Part shown: positions 23,500 to 32,982 of the stretch, one piece after another
Position numbering within the stretch: the first letter of the stretch is position 1
Layout of the letters: the number at the start of each line of letters is the position of its first letter
Origin: Halolamina litorea
GTDB lineage: Archaea > Halobacteriota > Halobacteria > Halobacteriales > Haloferacaceae
DNA length: 64,000 nucleotides
Assembly (NCBI RefSeq): GCF_026616205.1
Contig: NZ_JANHGR010000001.1
Location: 744,001 to 808,000, forward strand
Direction: 5' to 3'
The notes under the pieces: model-generated
The model's database searches: none
Told to the model about the DNA's origin: nothing
What the model saw: the letters and a program-made list of their open reading frames with translations, nothing else
Translations under genes and position numbers: made by a program

Positions 23500-23715
23500 T
23501 CAGTCGGCGTCGGTTCGGCCCGCCGGCGGATCGGTCGCCCGCTCGCCGACGGCCGGCGCGCGGACGAAGAGCGCGTGGGCGACCACGAGCGCGGCCGCCG
23601 TGCCCCCGGCGAGCACCGTCGAGGTCGGGGGGAGGCCGACGGTGGAGAGAACGGTCGTTACACCAACCAACACGCCCGGAATCAGGGCGAGAACGTAGTC
23701 GTAGTACCCGAACAT
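23500..23715 (-). CDS. small two-helix membrane protein
   Basis: 71 residues from the ATG at 23715. Two hydrophobic segments (residues 7-27, YVLALIPGVLVGVTTVLSTVG, trimmed here as seen, and 32-52) are followed by a charged tail RATDPPAGRTDAD. Probably a cytoplasmic-membrane protein. A 12-base palindrome lies seven bases before the start codon. Function unknown. Confidence 0.6.
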   Translation of the reverse strand: MFGYYDYVLALIPGVLVGVTTVLSTVGLPPTSTVLAGGTAAALVVAHALFVRAPAVGERATDPPAGRTDAD

Positions 23716-23721
23716 ATGCGG

Positions 23722-23733
23722 CGTAACGTTACG
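23722..23733. promoter_or_regulatory. 12-base palindrome CGTAACGTTACG
   Basis: A perfect palindrome immediately before the 71-residue membrane protein gene, with further GTTAC (23751) and CGTAAC (23779-23784) elements nearby in a 125-base gap that is otherwise A/T-richer than its surroundings. It may be an operator; no regulator is known. Confidence 0.35.
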
Positions 23734-23840
23734 TGGTAGCCGTCTTAATTGTTACTCGTGGGGTGGCTCGTGGTTTCTCGTAACTTATGCACGGACTGGC
23801 GACTGCCTCGGAGGGGAAAACCGGGACGAGAAGCGGCGGT

Positions 23841-24242
23841 TCAGCTGAGTTTGAACGCGACCCAACGCCAGCCACCGAGGGCCAGCGAGCCGACCGCCAG
23901 CATCACGACGAGAAAGACCGCCAGCCCGGTGCTGAAGTCGCTCTGGACCGCGCCGCGGACGACGACGCCGACCAACGCGGCCGGGATCCAAGAGCGGATC
24001 GCCAGCGGCACCGCGGCCTTCGCGGACTCGGCGGCGCCGGCCGAGTAGGCGCCGATCGGGACGCTCGCGACCGCCCAGCCCAGCAGGAACGGCGCGGCGG
24101 TCGTGGCCAGCGCCGTCGGCCCGGTCAGTGAGCCGTGACTAGTCATGCCGATCGCGATCACCGTGACGATCGCGATCACGTCGCCGACGACGAGCGGCGC
24201 CGCCGATCGGTCGACCCGCTTCGAGAGGAACGACTCGCTCAT
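23841..24242 (-). CDS. DUF3054 family membrane protein
   Basis: 133 residues from the ATG at 24242 (MSESFLSKRVDRS). The DUF3054 pattern is seen: VVGDVIAIVTVIAIGMTSHG, then PFLLGWAVASVPIGAYS and FSTGLAVFLVVMLAVGSLALGGWRW, giving four membrane helices. Cytoplasmic membrane; function of the family is unknown. Lies in a row of leftward genes with the methyltransferase upstream. Confidence 0.75.
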   Translation of the reverse strand: MSESFLSKRVDRSAAPLVVGDVIAIVTVIAIGMTSHGSLTGPTALATTAAPFLLGWAVASVPIGAYSAGAAESAKAAVPLAIRSWIPAALVGVVVRGAVQSDFSTGLAVFLVVMLAVGSLALGGWRWVAFKLS

Positions 24243-24293
24243 GCCCGGCGGTTTCACCTCCTCCGTACTGACTCCTTCGCTCCGCGGTCGTCG

Positions 24294-24911
24294 CTACTCT
24301 GCCGCCCGCCCATCGCCCACCGGCTCGCCCGGCACCTTCCCAACCGCCGTGTAAACGGTTCCACGATCGAGGACGCGCGACTGTAGCCCCGCGCGGGTCA
24401 GCTCTTGGCTGGCCGCGTCGGCGGTCACGAACTGGGAGTCCATCCCGAACAGCGCCTCGAAGACCGCGATCCCGCGCCCGGGGACCGTCGCCGGGTCGAA
24501 ATCGCGGATCACCACCACCCCGCCGGGGGCGACGACCCGCGCCGCCTCGGCGAGCGCCGACTGCCGCTCAGGGAGGTGGTGGTAGGCGTCGACGATCACC
24601 GCGGCGTCGACGGCGTCGTCGGCCAGCGGGAGACAGCCGGCGTCGGCCCGCACCGTTGCCAGCCCGCGGGCCGCCGCGCGGGCGAGCATCGGCCCCGAGA
24701 AGTCCGCGACGAGCGGGTCGTACTCCTCGGCGAGGGCGTCGGCGACGCGCCCGGTGCCGCCCGCGAGGTCGAGCACGCGCTCGATCGGTCGGTCCGCGAA
24801 CGCGAACGCTTCGACCGCCCAGTCCGTCGTGGGCGGCCACATCAGCGCGTCGTACAGTCGGGCGCCGCGGTCGAAAAAGCGCACGTCGCCGCGTCCCAGC
24901 CAGCCGGTCAT
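24294..24911 (-). CDS. class I SAM-dependent methyltransferase, UbiE-like
   Basis: 205 residues from the ATG at 24911 (MTGWLGRGDVRFFDRGARLYD). SAM-binding motif I is VLDLAGGTGRVADAL near residue 46, followed by ADFSGPML, a motif like ADAGCLPLADDAVDAAVIVDAYHH and VVAPGGVVVIRDF, the layout of UbiE/COQ5-type enzymes. That family methylates quinone precursors, but no quinone genes are adjacent and the C-terminal region is short, so the substrate is open. Confidence 0.85.
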   Translation of the reverse strand: MTGWLGRGDVRFFDRGARLYDALMWPPTTDWAVEAFAFADRPIERVLDLAGGTGRVADALAEEYDPLVADFSGPMLARAAARGLATVRADAGCLPLADDAVDAAVIVDAYHHLPERQSALAEAARVVAPGGVVVIRDFDPATVPGRGIAVFEALFGMDSQFVTADAASQELTRAGLQSRVLDRGTVYTAVGKVPGEPVGDGRAAE

Positions 24912-24988
24912 GGGGCCGAGTCGGCCGGCCGGCGACATAAACCCCGGGCGAGCGAACGCTCATTAGTGTCCAGACGTTTGCATGGGGT

Positions 24989-25639
24989 ATGGAGTTCGCG
25001 TTGCTGGGCTGGCCGGAGGCGGGCCCCACGCTGCGGCTGGACTTCCGGGAGTTCAGCTACGCGGGGAAGTTCGTCATGAGCAACACGGGGAAAGCGGTCG
25101 CTCGCGACCCCGACGGGCCCCGCGAGGCGCCCCCGCGGATCGACGCCGACATCGAGCGCCCCGACGTCGGGAGCGACGACGACCCCTTCGAGCGCGACGT
25201 GGTCGCCGCCGCGGCGTTCAACGAGGACCGCACCGACCCGGGCGTGCTGTGGATCCGCTACATCACGACGCGCCAGGACCGCCGCGGCGAGGGTATCGGC
25301 GCCCGACTCGCGGCGTTCGTCGCCCGGCGGGCCGAACGGCGGGGCTACCGCCGCTGCCGCATCGCGGTCAACAACCCCTTCGCCTACCACGCGCTCTACA
25401 AGGCCGGCTTCGTCTTCACCGGTCGCGAGACCGGCCTCGCGGAGTTGGTGCTCGAGCGCCCCGGCCAGCGCGACGCCGTCACCTACCAGTGCGGGCTGGA
25501 CACGTTCCGGACCGACGAGGACCGGGACCTGAGCGAGGACGAACGGGCGTTCCTCGCCCGCCTCGACGACGCCGACGCCCCCGACCTCGTGACGGTGCCC
25601 GAGGGCCACGACGAGGGGACCGAGCCTGCCGCCCACTGA
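24989..25639 (+). CDS. GNAT-family N-acetyltransferase
   Basis: 216 residues from the ATG at 24989. The N-terminal 40 residues ([24 protein letters not shown]) are specific to a haloarchaeal subgroup as far as I can tell; the GNAT core follows with [37 protein letters not shown] and [18 protein letters not shown]. Probably acetylates a protein or small molecule; substrate unknown. A FEN-1 gene starts 44 bases after it on the same strand. Confidence 0.82.
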   Translation: MEFALLGWPEAGPTLRLDFREFSYAGKFVMSNTGKAVARDPDGPREAPPRIDADIERPDVGSDDDPFERDVVAAAAFNEDRTDPGVLWIRYITTRQDRRGEGIGARLAAFVARRAERRGYRRCRIAVNNPFAYHALYKAGFVFTGRETGLAELVLERPGQRDAVTYQCGLDTFRTDEDRDLSEDERAFLARLDDADAPDLVTVPEGHDEGTEPAAH

Positions 25640-25683
25640 GGGCGAACCTCCACCTTCAAGCCCGGCGGTCGGCTACCCGAGGT

Positions 25684-26664
25684 ATGGGCAATGCGGACCT
25701 ACGCGCGGTCGCACACATCGAGGACGTTCCCTTCGCGGAACTCTCCGGGAGCGTCGTCGCCGTCGACGCACACAACTGGCTCTACCGCTACCTCACGACG
25801 ACGGTGAAGTTCACCGCCGACGGGGTCTACACGACCGACGCCGGGGAGGAAGTCGCCAACCTCGTCGGCGTCGTCCAGGGGCTGCCGAAGTTCTTCGAGG
25901 CCGACGTGACCCCCGTGTTCGTCTTCGACGGCGGCGTCACCGACCTCAAGAGCGACGAGGTCGAGCGCCGCCGCGAACAGCGCGAGCAGGCCGAGGAGCG
26001 ACGCAAGGAAGCCGAGGAGGCCGGCGAGGCGGTCGAAGCCGCCCGACTCGAAGCCCGCACCCAGCGGCTGACCTCGGTGATCCACGAGACCACCCGCGGG
26101 CTGCTCGACCGACTCGACGTGCCCTACATCGAGGCGCCCGCCGAGGGGGAGGCCCAGTGTGCCCACATGGCCGCCGTCGGCGACGCCGACTACGCCGGCA
26201 GCGAGGACTACGACACCATGACCTTTGGCTCGCCGCTGACGCTCCGGCAACTCACCTCGAAGGGCGACCCCGAACTGATGGACCTGCAGAAGACCCTCGC
26301 GAAGCACGACATCACCTACGAACAGCTCGTCGACGTGGCGCTGCTCATGGGCACGGACTTCAACGAGGGCGTCTCCGGCTACGGCCCGAAGACCGCCGTG
26401 AAGGCGGTCAAGGAACACGGCGACATCTGGGGCGTGATGGAGGCCGACGACGTCTACGTCGAGAACGCAGACCGGGTGCGGGAGCTGTTCTTCGACCCGC
26501 CGGTCACCGACGACTACGAACTGGACCTCGACATCGACCCGGACCTCGACGCCGCCCGCGAGTACGTCGTCGACGAGTGGGAGGTCGACGCCGAGGAGGT
26601 CGAGCGCGGCTTCGAGCGCATCGAGGAGTCGCTCGTCCAGACCGGGCTGGACGAGTGGACCTGA
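25684..26664 (+). CDS. fen: flap endonuclease FEN-1
   Basis: 326 residues from the ATG at 25684. The XPG N domain ([15 protein letters not shown] with metal ligand D28; VFVFDGG), the XPG-I domain ([16 protein letters not shown] with the acidic pair; DYDTMTFGS) and the helix-3-turn-helix ([20 protein letters not shown]) are complete. The last eight residues, QTGLDEWT, fit a PCNA-binding PIP box (Q-x-x-L-x-x-aromatic). It removes 5-prime flaps in Okazaki fragment maturation and repair. Confidence 0.95.
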   Translation: MGNADLRAVAHIEDVPFAELSGSVVAVDAHNWLYRYLTTTVKFTADGVYTTDAGEEVANLVGVVQGLPKFFEADVTPVFVFDGGVTDLKSDEVERRREQREQAEERRKEAEEAGEAVEAARLEARTQRLTSVIHETTRGLLDRLDVPYIEAPAEGEAQCAHMAAVGDADYAGSEDYDTMTFGSPLTLRQLTSKGDPELMDLQKTLAKHDITYEQLVDVALLMGTDFNEGVSGYGPKTAVKAVKEHGDIWGVMEADDVYVENADRVRELFFDPPVTDDYELDLDIDPDLDAAREYVVDEWEVDAEEVERGFERIEESLVQTGLDEWT

Positions 26665-26673
26665 GCCGGCGGC

Positions 26674-27135
26674 TCAGCGCGCCGGCTCGAAACTGACCGA
26701 CAGCGCTCCGGCCGCCGAGGATGCGCCCCGTACGTAGGCGACCGGCGCGTCGATCCCCGCCGGGTCACGAACCACGTCGAAGCAGTCGATCCGGATCACG
26801 TAGCGGCCGCCGTCGACCGTCCCGCGCAGTACCGGCCCAGTACTCGTGAGCACGACGTACGGCGGCGCCGGCACGGGCCGCGCGGGCAGTCGGTCGCCGG
26901 CGGCTTCGACGGCGTCGGCGAGGACGCGCGGGAGCGACCGGAGTACGTCGCGGTCGTCGAGTTCCACGCGGAACGACTCCCGCAGCGCGTCCCGATCGGT
27001 CGTCGCCCGCCGGCCGTCGTCGAGGCGGGACCAGTCGGCCGCGACGGCGTCGGCGGCGTCGAGAACGGCGTCGATGGGTGACTCGTGGGCCGTCAGCAGG
27101 TGATCGCGCGCGGCGGCCGTGGCGTCGTCTGACAC
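26674..27135 (-). CDS. haloarchaeal protein of unknown function
   Basis: 153 residues, starting MSDDATAAARDHLLTAHES. The first 100 residues are helical; the last 50 are beta-rich (YVVLTSTGPVLRGTVDGGRYVIRIDCFDVV and ALSVSFEPAR). No metal motif, signal peptide or membrane helix. Convergent with FEN-1, ten bases apart, and divergent from the BolA gene. Not recognised. Confidence 0.65.
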   Translation of the reverse strand: MSDDATAAARDHLLTAHESPIDAVLDAADAVAADWSRLDDGRRATTDRDALRESFRVELDDRDVLRSLPRVLADAVEAAGDRLPARPVPAPPYVVLTSTGPVLRGTVDGGRYVIRIDCFDVVRDPAGIDAPVAYVRGASSAAGALSVSFEPAR

Positions 27136-27222
27136 GCCCGAGGGTGGCGGTGCCCCTCGGCTTCAGTCTACCCCTCCGCCACCACCGACTCGTTTTTCCC
27201 CGTCGCCGCCCGGGGTTCGGGT

Positions 27223-27498
27223 ATGACTCCAGACGAACTCGAAGCGGCGATCGAGGACGGTATCGAGGACGCCGACGCGACGGTGACGCTCCCGCGGGCT
27301 CACCACGACAGGGACCACCAGGACGCCCACTTCGCGGCGGTCGTCGTCTCGCCCGCCTTCGAGGGCGAGGGCCTCGTCCAGCAGCACCAGCAGGTGTACG
27401 ACGCCGTCGGCGACGCGATGACCGACACCGTCCACGCCCTGGAGATCGAGACGTACACGCCCGAGGAGTACGAGGCCAAGCAGGCTGCCGAGGAGTAG
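27223..27498 (+). CDS. BolA family protein
   Basis: 91 residues with the BolA layout: N-terminal helix (MTPDELEAAIEDGIEDA), the FAAVVVSPAFEGEGLVQQHQQVYDAVG core and the invariant HALEIETYTPEEY end. BolA proteins work with monothiol glutaredoxins in iron-sulfur cluster trafficking; here the usual RH pair of the RHR-x-V-Y loop is QH. No glutaredoxin gene is seen in the window. Short, cytosolic, probably its own unit. Confidence 0.85.
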   Translation: MTPDELEAAIEDGIEDADATVTLPRAHHDRDHQDAHFAAVVVSPAFEGEGLVQQHQQVYDAVGDAMTDTVHALEIETYTPEEYEAKQAAEE

Positions 27499-27534
27499 CG
27501 GGAACGTTTTCACGCCCGCCGCGTTTGACCGACT

Positions 27535-27900
27535 ATGGCCCTCCCGTCGGCGTGGAGCCGACGCTCGTTGACCGTGGCGAGCGTCGCGTACGCGGCCATC
27601 CTGCTCGTGACGGTCGTCGAGACGCCGCCGACGGTCCCGATGCTCGTGGGAGCAGTGTTCGTCTTCGCGCTGTCGGGGGGCGGCACGGTCCGGCTCGCCG
27701 ACGAACACGGGCTCCGACTGCCGGCGGCCGCCTTTTTCGCCACCGTTGCCCTCCTGCTCGCGGGGGCGTGGTGGCGCGGTGCCGGGGGCGTCAACGCCTT
27801 CGTCGCGATGTCGATCCACCTGCTCGGTCTGTTCGTCGTCGCGGCGGTCAGTTCGGGCGAACTGTTCCTCAAACAGCTTCTCGGCGCCCGTAGCCAGTAG
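27535..27900 (+). CDS. small integral membrane protein
   Basis: 121 residues with four hydrophobic stretches (near residues 12-28, 33-50, 62-80 and 86-107) and little between them. It follows the BolA gene by 36 bases and precedes the fumarase by 57. No family recognised; probably a four-helix cytoplasmic membrane protein. Confidence 0.6.
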   Translation: MALPSAWSRRSLTVASVAYAAILLVTVVETPPTVPMLVGAVFVFALSGGGTVRLADEHGLRLPAAAFFATVALLLAGAWWRGAGGVNAFVAMSIHLLGLFVVAAVSSGELFLKQLLGARSQ

Positions 27901-27957
27901 TCGCCCGCCGGCGACGACACCGGTGGGTTTTACGACGCGCCGCGCGACCCTGCGCGC

Positions 27958-29367
27958 ATGAGTGAGGACTTCCGAACCGAAGCGGACAGCCTCGGTGAGA
28001 TGCAGGTACCCGCGGACGCCTACTGGGGCGCCCAGACCCAGCGCGCCGTCGAGAACTTCCCCATCTCGGACATCGTGTTCGGGCGACGGTTCGTCCGCGC
28101 GCTCGGCGTGGTCAAGAAGTCCGCCGCCCGCGCGAACCGCGACCTCGGCCACGTCGACGACGACGTCGCCGAGGCCATCGTCGCTGCCGCCGACGAGGTG
28201 ATCGCCGGCGACCTCGACGAGCAGTTCCCCGTCGACGTGTTCCAGACCGGCTCGGGCACCTCCTCGAACATGAACGCCAACGAGGTCATCGCCAACCGCG
28301 CCGCCGAGATCATGGGCGCGGAGATCGGCGACCGCGTCGTCCACCCGAACGACCACGTCAACTTCGGGCAGTCCTCGAACGACGTGATCCCGACGGCGAT
28401 GCACGTCGCCGCCCTCGAGGCCGTCGAGAAGGACCTCGTGCCCGCTCTGGAGGTGCTCGAAACCGAACTCGAAGAGAAGGAAGTCGAGTTCGACGGTGTC
28501 GTCAAGACCGGCCGCACCCACCTACAGGACGCTACGCCCGTCCGACTGGGCCAGGAGTTCGGCGGCTTCCGCACGCAGGTCGAGAAGGGCCGCGAGCGCC
28601 TCGACAGCATCCGCCCGCGACTGGAGGAACTGGCTCTCGGCGGCACCGCCGTCGGTACCGGGCTCAACACCGACCCCGAGTTCCCCGAACTCGCGGCGGA
28701 GTACATCGCCGAGGAGACCGGCCTCGGCTTCCGCGAGGCCGACAACCACTTCGAGGCGCAGTCGGCCCACGACGCCATGAGCGAGGCCCACGGCGCGCTG
28801 CGCGTGATCGCTGGCAGCCTGAACAAGATCGCCAACGATCTCCGCCTGCTCGCCTCCGGGCCCCGCAACGGCCTCGGCGAGATCGAACAGCCGGAGAACC
28901 AGCCCGGCTCCTCGATCATGCCCGGCAAGATCAACCCCGTCGTCGCCGAGGCAGTCAATCAGGTCCACAAGCAGGTCGTCGGCAACGACGCCGCGGTCTC
29001 GGCGGGCGCCGCCGAGGGCCAGATCGACCTGAACCTCTACAAGCCGGTGATCGCCCACAACTTCCTCGAGTCCGCCGAACTCCTCACGAACAGCGCGACG
29101 ACGTTCGCCGAGAAGTTCGTCGCCAAACTGGAGGCCAACGAGGAACACTGTGAGGCACAGGTCGAGCGTTCGATGGCGCTGGCGACGGCGCTCAACCCCG
29201 CGGTCGGCTACGACAAGGCCTCGAAGATCGCGAAGCAAGCGCTCGCCGACGGGAAGTCCGTCAAGGAGGTCGCCGTCGACGAGGGCTACCTGACCGAGGA
29301 GGAGGCCGCTGAAGTACTCGACCCGGAGAAGATGACCCACACCGGGATCCTGGGCGACGACAACTGA
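27958..29367 (+). CDS. fumC: class II fumarate hydratase
   Basis: 469 residues, the usual size. It has TGSGTSSNMNANEVIANRA near residue 97, the catalytic TGRTHLQDATP with H188, and the signature loop GSSIMPGKINP at residues 317-327. The enzyme interconverts fumarate and malate in the citric acid cycle, works as a cytosolic homotetramer and needs no metal. A single-gene unit, followed 54 bases later by gatE. Confidence 0.96.
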   Translation: MSEDFRTEADSLGEMQVPADAYWGAQTQRAVENFPISDIVFGRRFVRALGVVKKSAARANRDLGHVDDDVAEAIVAAADEVIAGDLDEQFPVDVFQTGSGTSSNMNANEVIANRAAEIMGAEIGDRVVHPNDHVNFGQSSNDVIPTAMHVAALEAVEKDLVPALEVLETELEEKEVEFDGVVKTGRTHLQDATPVRLGQEFGGFRTQVEKGRERLDSIRPRLEELALGGTAVGTGLNTDPEFPELAAEYIAEETGLGFREADNHFEAQSAHDAMSEAHGALRVIAGSLNKIANDLRLLASGPRNGLGEIEQPENQPGSSIMPGKINPVVAEAVNQVHKQVVGNDAAVSAGAAEGQIDLNLYKPVIAHNFLESAELLTNSATTFAEKFVAKLEANEEHCEAQVERSMALATALNPAVGYDKASKIAKQALADGKSVKEVAVDEGYLTEEEAAEVLDPEKMTHTGILGDDN

Positions 29368-29421
29368 GGCGCCCGCCCGCGACTGCTACCCTTTTTACCC
29401 CCGCCGCTCCCCAAATCAGCC

Positions 29422-31296
29422 ATGAGCGACGACGCCCGCGACTACGAGGAACTCGGCCTCGTGGCCGGTCTGGAGATCCACCAACAGCTCGACACCGAGA
29501 CCAAGCTGTTCTGTGAGTCGCCGACCGAACTCCGCGAGCCCGAGGAGGCGACCCACACGATCACCCGCGAACTCCACCCGACCCGGAGCGAACTCGGCGA
29601 ACTCGACGAGGCGGCGATGGAGGAGAGCCGCGTCGACCGTACGTTCGAGTACCTCGCCTACGACACGACCTGCCTCGTCGAGGAGGACGACGAGCCGCCG
29701 GCCCGAATCGACGAGGAGGCCCTCTCCGTGGCGATGGGCATCGCCGACCTGCTCGACGCCGACGTGGTCGATCAGGGCCACGTCATGCGGAAGCTGGTCA
29801 TCGACGGCTCGAACACCTCCGGCTTCCAGCGCTCGATGCTGTTGGCCCAACACGGCGAGATCGAGACCGACGACGGCAGCGTCGGCATCGTCGACGTGAT
29901 GCTGGAGGAGGAGTCCGCTCAGCGCGTCGAGGAAACCGAGGAGGGCGTGCGCTACTCGCTGGACCGACTCGGCATCCCCCTCGTGGAAATCGGGACCGCG
30001 CCGGACATCCGAACCCCCGAACAGGCCTACGAGGCCGCCGAACACATCGGCATGCTCCTGCGCTCGACCGGCTCGGTCAAGCGCGGGCTCGGGACGATCC
30101 GGCAGGACGTGAACGTCTCCATCGAGGAGGGCGCCCGCGTCGAGATCAAGGGCGTGCAGGCGCTGGGCGACATCCGCGACATCGTCGCCGGCGAGGTCGA
30201 CCGTCAGGCCGAACTGCTCGATATCCGTGAGGAACTCGCCGCCCGCGACGCCGCCGTCGGCGAGGTCGAGGACGTGGCGCAGGTCTTCGAGGACACCGAC
30301 TCCGGCGTCATCCGCGGCGCGCTCGACTCGGGCGGCGAGGTGTTCGCCGTGCCGCTGTACGGCTTCGACGGACTGGTCGGCCGGGAACTCCAACCCGACC
30401 GCCGACTCGGGACCGAACTCTCCGACCACGCCAAGCGCGCGGGCGCCGGCGGCATCTTCCACACCGACGAACTGCCGGCCTACGGTGTCACCGCCGAGGA
30501 GGTCGAGGCCCTGAAGGCGGCCGTCGACGCTGGCGAGAACGATGCCGTGGCCCTCGTCGCCGCCGACGCCGGCGTGGCCGAGCAGGCCATCGAGGCCGCC
30601 GCCGACCGCGCCCGGACCGCCATCGAGGGCGTCCCCGAGGAGACCCGCGGGGCCAACGACGACGGCACGACGCGCTACCTCCGGCCGCTGCCCGGCGCGG
30701 CCCGGATGTACCCCGAGACCGACGTGCCGCCCGTGGAGCCGGACCCGAGTGAGGTCGAGACGCCCGAACTGCTCACGGACCGCGTCGAACGCTACGCCGC
30801 CGAGATGGGCCTCGACGAGGGACTCGCCGAGCAGGTCGCGTTCGGCCGCCGGATGGTCCTCTTCGAGGAGGCCGTCGAGGCGGGCGTCGATCCGACGTTC
30901 GCCGCCTCCACGCTGGAGTCGACGCTCACGGAACTCAGCCGCGAGGGCGTCGACGTGGACGCCATCCGCGACGACGCGCTACTGGGGACGCTCCTGCTGG
31001 TCGAGGACGGCGAACTGCCGAAGGAGGGGGTCAACCCCGTGCTGACGGCGCTCGCCGAGGACCCCGAACTGACGCCGGAGGAAGCGATGGACGAGGCGGG
31101 CGTGGGCGGCGTCAGCGAGGACGAGGTCCGCGAGGCCGTTCAGGAGGTCGTCGAGCGCAACGCCGCGCAGGTCGAGGAACAGGGAATGGGGGCGTTCTCG
31201 GCGCTCATGGGCGAGTGTATGGGCGCGCTGCGCGGGCAGGCCGGCGGCGACCTCGTGAGCGAGACGCTCCGCGAGGAGATCCAGAAGCGCGCCTGA
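29422..31296 (+). CDS. gatE: glutamyl-tRNA(Gln) amidotransferase subunit E
   Basis: 624 residues. The GatB/E catalytic core begins LGLVAGLEIHQQLDTETKLFC and includes VDRTFEYLAYDTTCLVEEDDEPP, LVEIGTAPDIRTPEQAYEAA and IRQDVNVSIEEGARVEIKGVQ. An AspRS-like GAD insertion (around residues 270-400) distinguishes archaeal GatE from GatB, and the YqeY-like tail ends the protein. With GatD, encoded elsewhere, it converts Glu-tRNA(Gln) to Gln-tRNA(Gln). Confidence 0.95.
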   Translation: MSDDARDYEELGLVAGLEIHQQLDTETKLFCESPTELREPEEATHTITRELHPTRSELGELDEAAMEESRVDRTFEYLAYDTTCLVEEDDEPPARIDEEALSVAMGIADLLDADVVDQGHVMRKLVIDGSNTSGFQRSMLLAQHGEIETDDGSVGIVDVMLEEESAQRVEETEEGVRYSLDRLGIPLVEIGTAPDIRTPEQAYEAAEHIGMLLRSTGSVKRGLGTIRQDVNVSIEEGARVEIKGVQALGDIRDIVAGEVDRQAELLDIREELAARDAAVGEVEDVAQVFEDTDSGVIRGALDSGGEVFAVPLYGFDGLVGRELQPDRRLGTELSDHAKRAGAGGIFHTDELPAYGVTAEEVEALKAAVDAGENDAVALVAADAGVAEQAIEAAADRARTAIEGVPEETRGANDDGTTRYLRPLPGAARMYPETDVPPVEPDPSEVETPELLTDRVERYAAEMGLDEGLAEQVAFGRRMVLFEEAVEAGVDPTFAASTLESTLTELSREGVDVDAIRDDALLGTLLLVEDGELPKEGVNPVLTALAEDPELTPEEAMDEAGVGGVSEDEVREAVQEVVERNAAQVEEQGMGAFSALMGECMGALRGQAGGDLVSETLREEIQKRA

Positions 31297-31325
31297 TCGG
31301 TCGCGGCGGTTCCACTGCGGTCGGA

Positions 31326-31811
31326 CTACTCTTCTGCCAGCATCTCGACCAGCGTCTCCAACGAGTAGCTCTCCAGCGGTCGCTGGCCGTCACGCAGCGA
31401 CTTGATGACGAACGTCGAGTCGGTGCGGTCGACCGACTCGATGTCCTCGAAGGCCCGGATCAAGCGCTCCACGTCGTCGCTGTCGGGGAGCCGGGCGACG
31501 ACGACGAAGTCCGTCTCGCCCATCGTGAAGTACGCCTCCGTCACGCCCTCGACGGCGAGCAGGCGTTCGCTGAGCGCCTCGTGGGAGCCGCTGTAGTCCG
31601 CGAGCACCTCGACGACGACGGTGACGCCGAGGCCAAGCGCGTCGAGGTTCAGGTCGTAGAGGTCGTTCTCGATCACGCCGTCGTCCCGGAGGTTGTTCAA
31701 CCGGTAGTGGATCGTCGAGACGGGGATGCCCGTCTCCTCGTTCAGTCGCTCGGGGCTGCCGGTGCCCAGGTCGGAGATGGCCTTGAGCAGGCGCACGTCG
31801 CGCTCGTCCAT
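31326..31811 (-). CDS. Lrp/AsnC-family transcriptional regulator
   Basis: 161 residues from the ATG at 31811. The N-terminal winged helix-turn-helix (MDERDVRLLKAISDLG, ETGIPVSTIHYRLNNLRDDGVI) is followed by the ligand-binding RAM domain (ALGLGVTVVVEVLADYSG, VTEAYFTMGETDFVVVARLP). It is divergent from an EamA exporter gene across a 151-base A/T-rich spacer, the usual arrangement for a local regulator of amino-acid transport, and probably also controls itself. Confidence 0.9.
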   Translation of the reverse strand: MDERDVRLLKAISDLGTGSPERLNEETGIPVSTIHYRLNNLRDDGVIENDLYDLNLDALGLGVTVVVEVLADYSGSHEALSERLLAVEGVTEAYFTMGETDFVVVARLPDSDDVERLIRAFEDIESVDRTDSTFVIKSLRDGQRPLESYSLETLVEMLAEE

Positions 31812-31962
31812 GACCCTCCTGTCGACCCCCGGAACCAAAGGGATTGCGCATACCTTGGCTTTCTCACTAACTGAATCGAAGTTTCCAGAATCAAAATCGA
31901 AAAACGACGGAACCGAGGGAGACAAGCATAAGTATCGATCTCGATTCGGTACAAACACGAAA
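31812..31962. promoter_or_regulatory. A/T-rich divergent promoter region, including CATAAGTAT at 31927-31935
   Basis: This spacer between the Lrp and EamA genes is strikingly A/T-rich for the window (AATCAAAATCGAAAAACGACG). CATAAGTAT lies about 30 bases before the EamA ATG and is the likely TATA box of a leaderless transcript. Lrp-family sites are degenerate A/T-rich stretches, so this is a candidate operator region. Confidence 0.5.
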
Positions 31963-32940
31963 ATGAGTGCGATTCGCTGGAGTCGCGGCCAACTTCTGGC
32001 CGCTGTGTTGTTCGTTTCCCTCGCATGGATCTGGGGCGGCGCGTTCGTCGCCATCGAGATGGGGCTGGGGTCGGTGCCGCCGCTGTGGTTCGCCGGCCTC
32101 CGCTACCTCCTCGCGGGTGCAGTGATTTCTGCGGTCGCCGCCGCGACTGGTCGCTTCCGTCCGAACGGCCGTGACGAGTGGCTCGCGGTCGGCGTCATCG
32201 CCACGTTCGTCGTCGCCGGCTACCACGGCCTGCTCTATCTGGGGACGACCCTGATCCCGGGGTCGATCTCGTCGGTGATCGTCAGCCTCTCGCCGGTGCT
32301 GACCACCGTCGCCGCCGGCCTGTTGTTAGCCGAGGAGTCGCCGGACCTCGTCGACGGCCTCGGTCTCCTGTTCGGCGTCGGCGGCGTCGTCGTCATCGCC
32401 AACCCCGGCGGGGCATCGGTCCCCCTCGCTGGCGTCGGGCTGGTGTTCGTCGGCGTCGCGCTGTTCGCCACCGGTTCGGTCGGGCTCCGCGCGCTCGACT
32501 CGGACCTGCCCCCGGCGGCGCTGCAGGGTTGGGCGATGCTGGTCGGTTCGACGGTACTCGTCGTCGGCGCCATCGCCCGGGGAGAGGCGTTCCCCACGGG
32601 TGTCGCCAGCGGCGAGTCGGCGCTGCCGTTCGTCTACCTCGTGCTCGGCGCCGGCGTCATCGGCTACCTCGCCTACTTCGAACTGCTCTCGCGGGTCGGC
32701 CCGGTCCGTGTGAACCTCGTCGCCTACCTCGAACCGGTGACGGCGGCGATGGGCGCGTGGGCGGTGCTCGGCCGCGCGCCGACGGCGACCACCGGCGCGG
32801 GGTTCCTACTCGTCTTCTGTGGGTTCGCCCTGGCGACGGCCGACGACCCGCTCGCGCGGCTCCGCCCCGACACCAGCGACGACGTGATCCGCAGCGACCT
32901 CTCCGAGGGCGGGAACGTCGAAGTCCACTACGCGGACTGA
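31963..32940 (+). CDS. EamA/DMT-family transporter
   Basis: 325 residues from the ATG at 31963, with ten hydrophobic helices in two EamA repeats. Marks are SLAWIWGGAFVAIEMGLGSVPPL in the first repeat and YLAYFELLSRVGPVRVNLVAYLEPVTAAMGAWAVLG in the second. DMT members export amino acids or other metabolites by secondary transport. The divergent Lrp regulator points to amino acids, by inference. A charged 30-residue tail follows the last helix. Confidence 0.9.
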   Translation: MSAIRWSRGQLLAAVLFVSLAWIWGGAFVAIEMGLGSVPPLWFAGLRYLLAGAVISAVAAATGRFRPNGRDEWLAVGVIATFVVAGYHGLLYLGTTLIPGSISSVIVSLSPVLTTVAAGLLLAEESPDLVDGLGLLFGVGGVVVIANPGGASVPLAGVGLVFVGVALFATGSVGLRALDSDLPPAALQGWAMLVGSTVLVVGAIARGEAFPTGVASGESALPFVYLVLGAGVIGYLAYFELLSRVGPVRVNLVAYLEPVTAAMGAWAVLGRAPTATTGAGFLLVFCGFALATADDPLARLRPDTSDDVIRSDLSEGGNVEVHYAD

Positions 32941-32982
32941 CAGCGCCGGAACAGCCAACACGACGCCGGGTGAACGGCGGCT

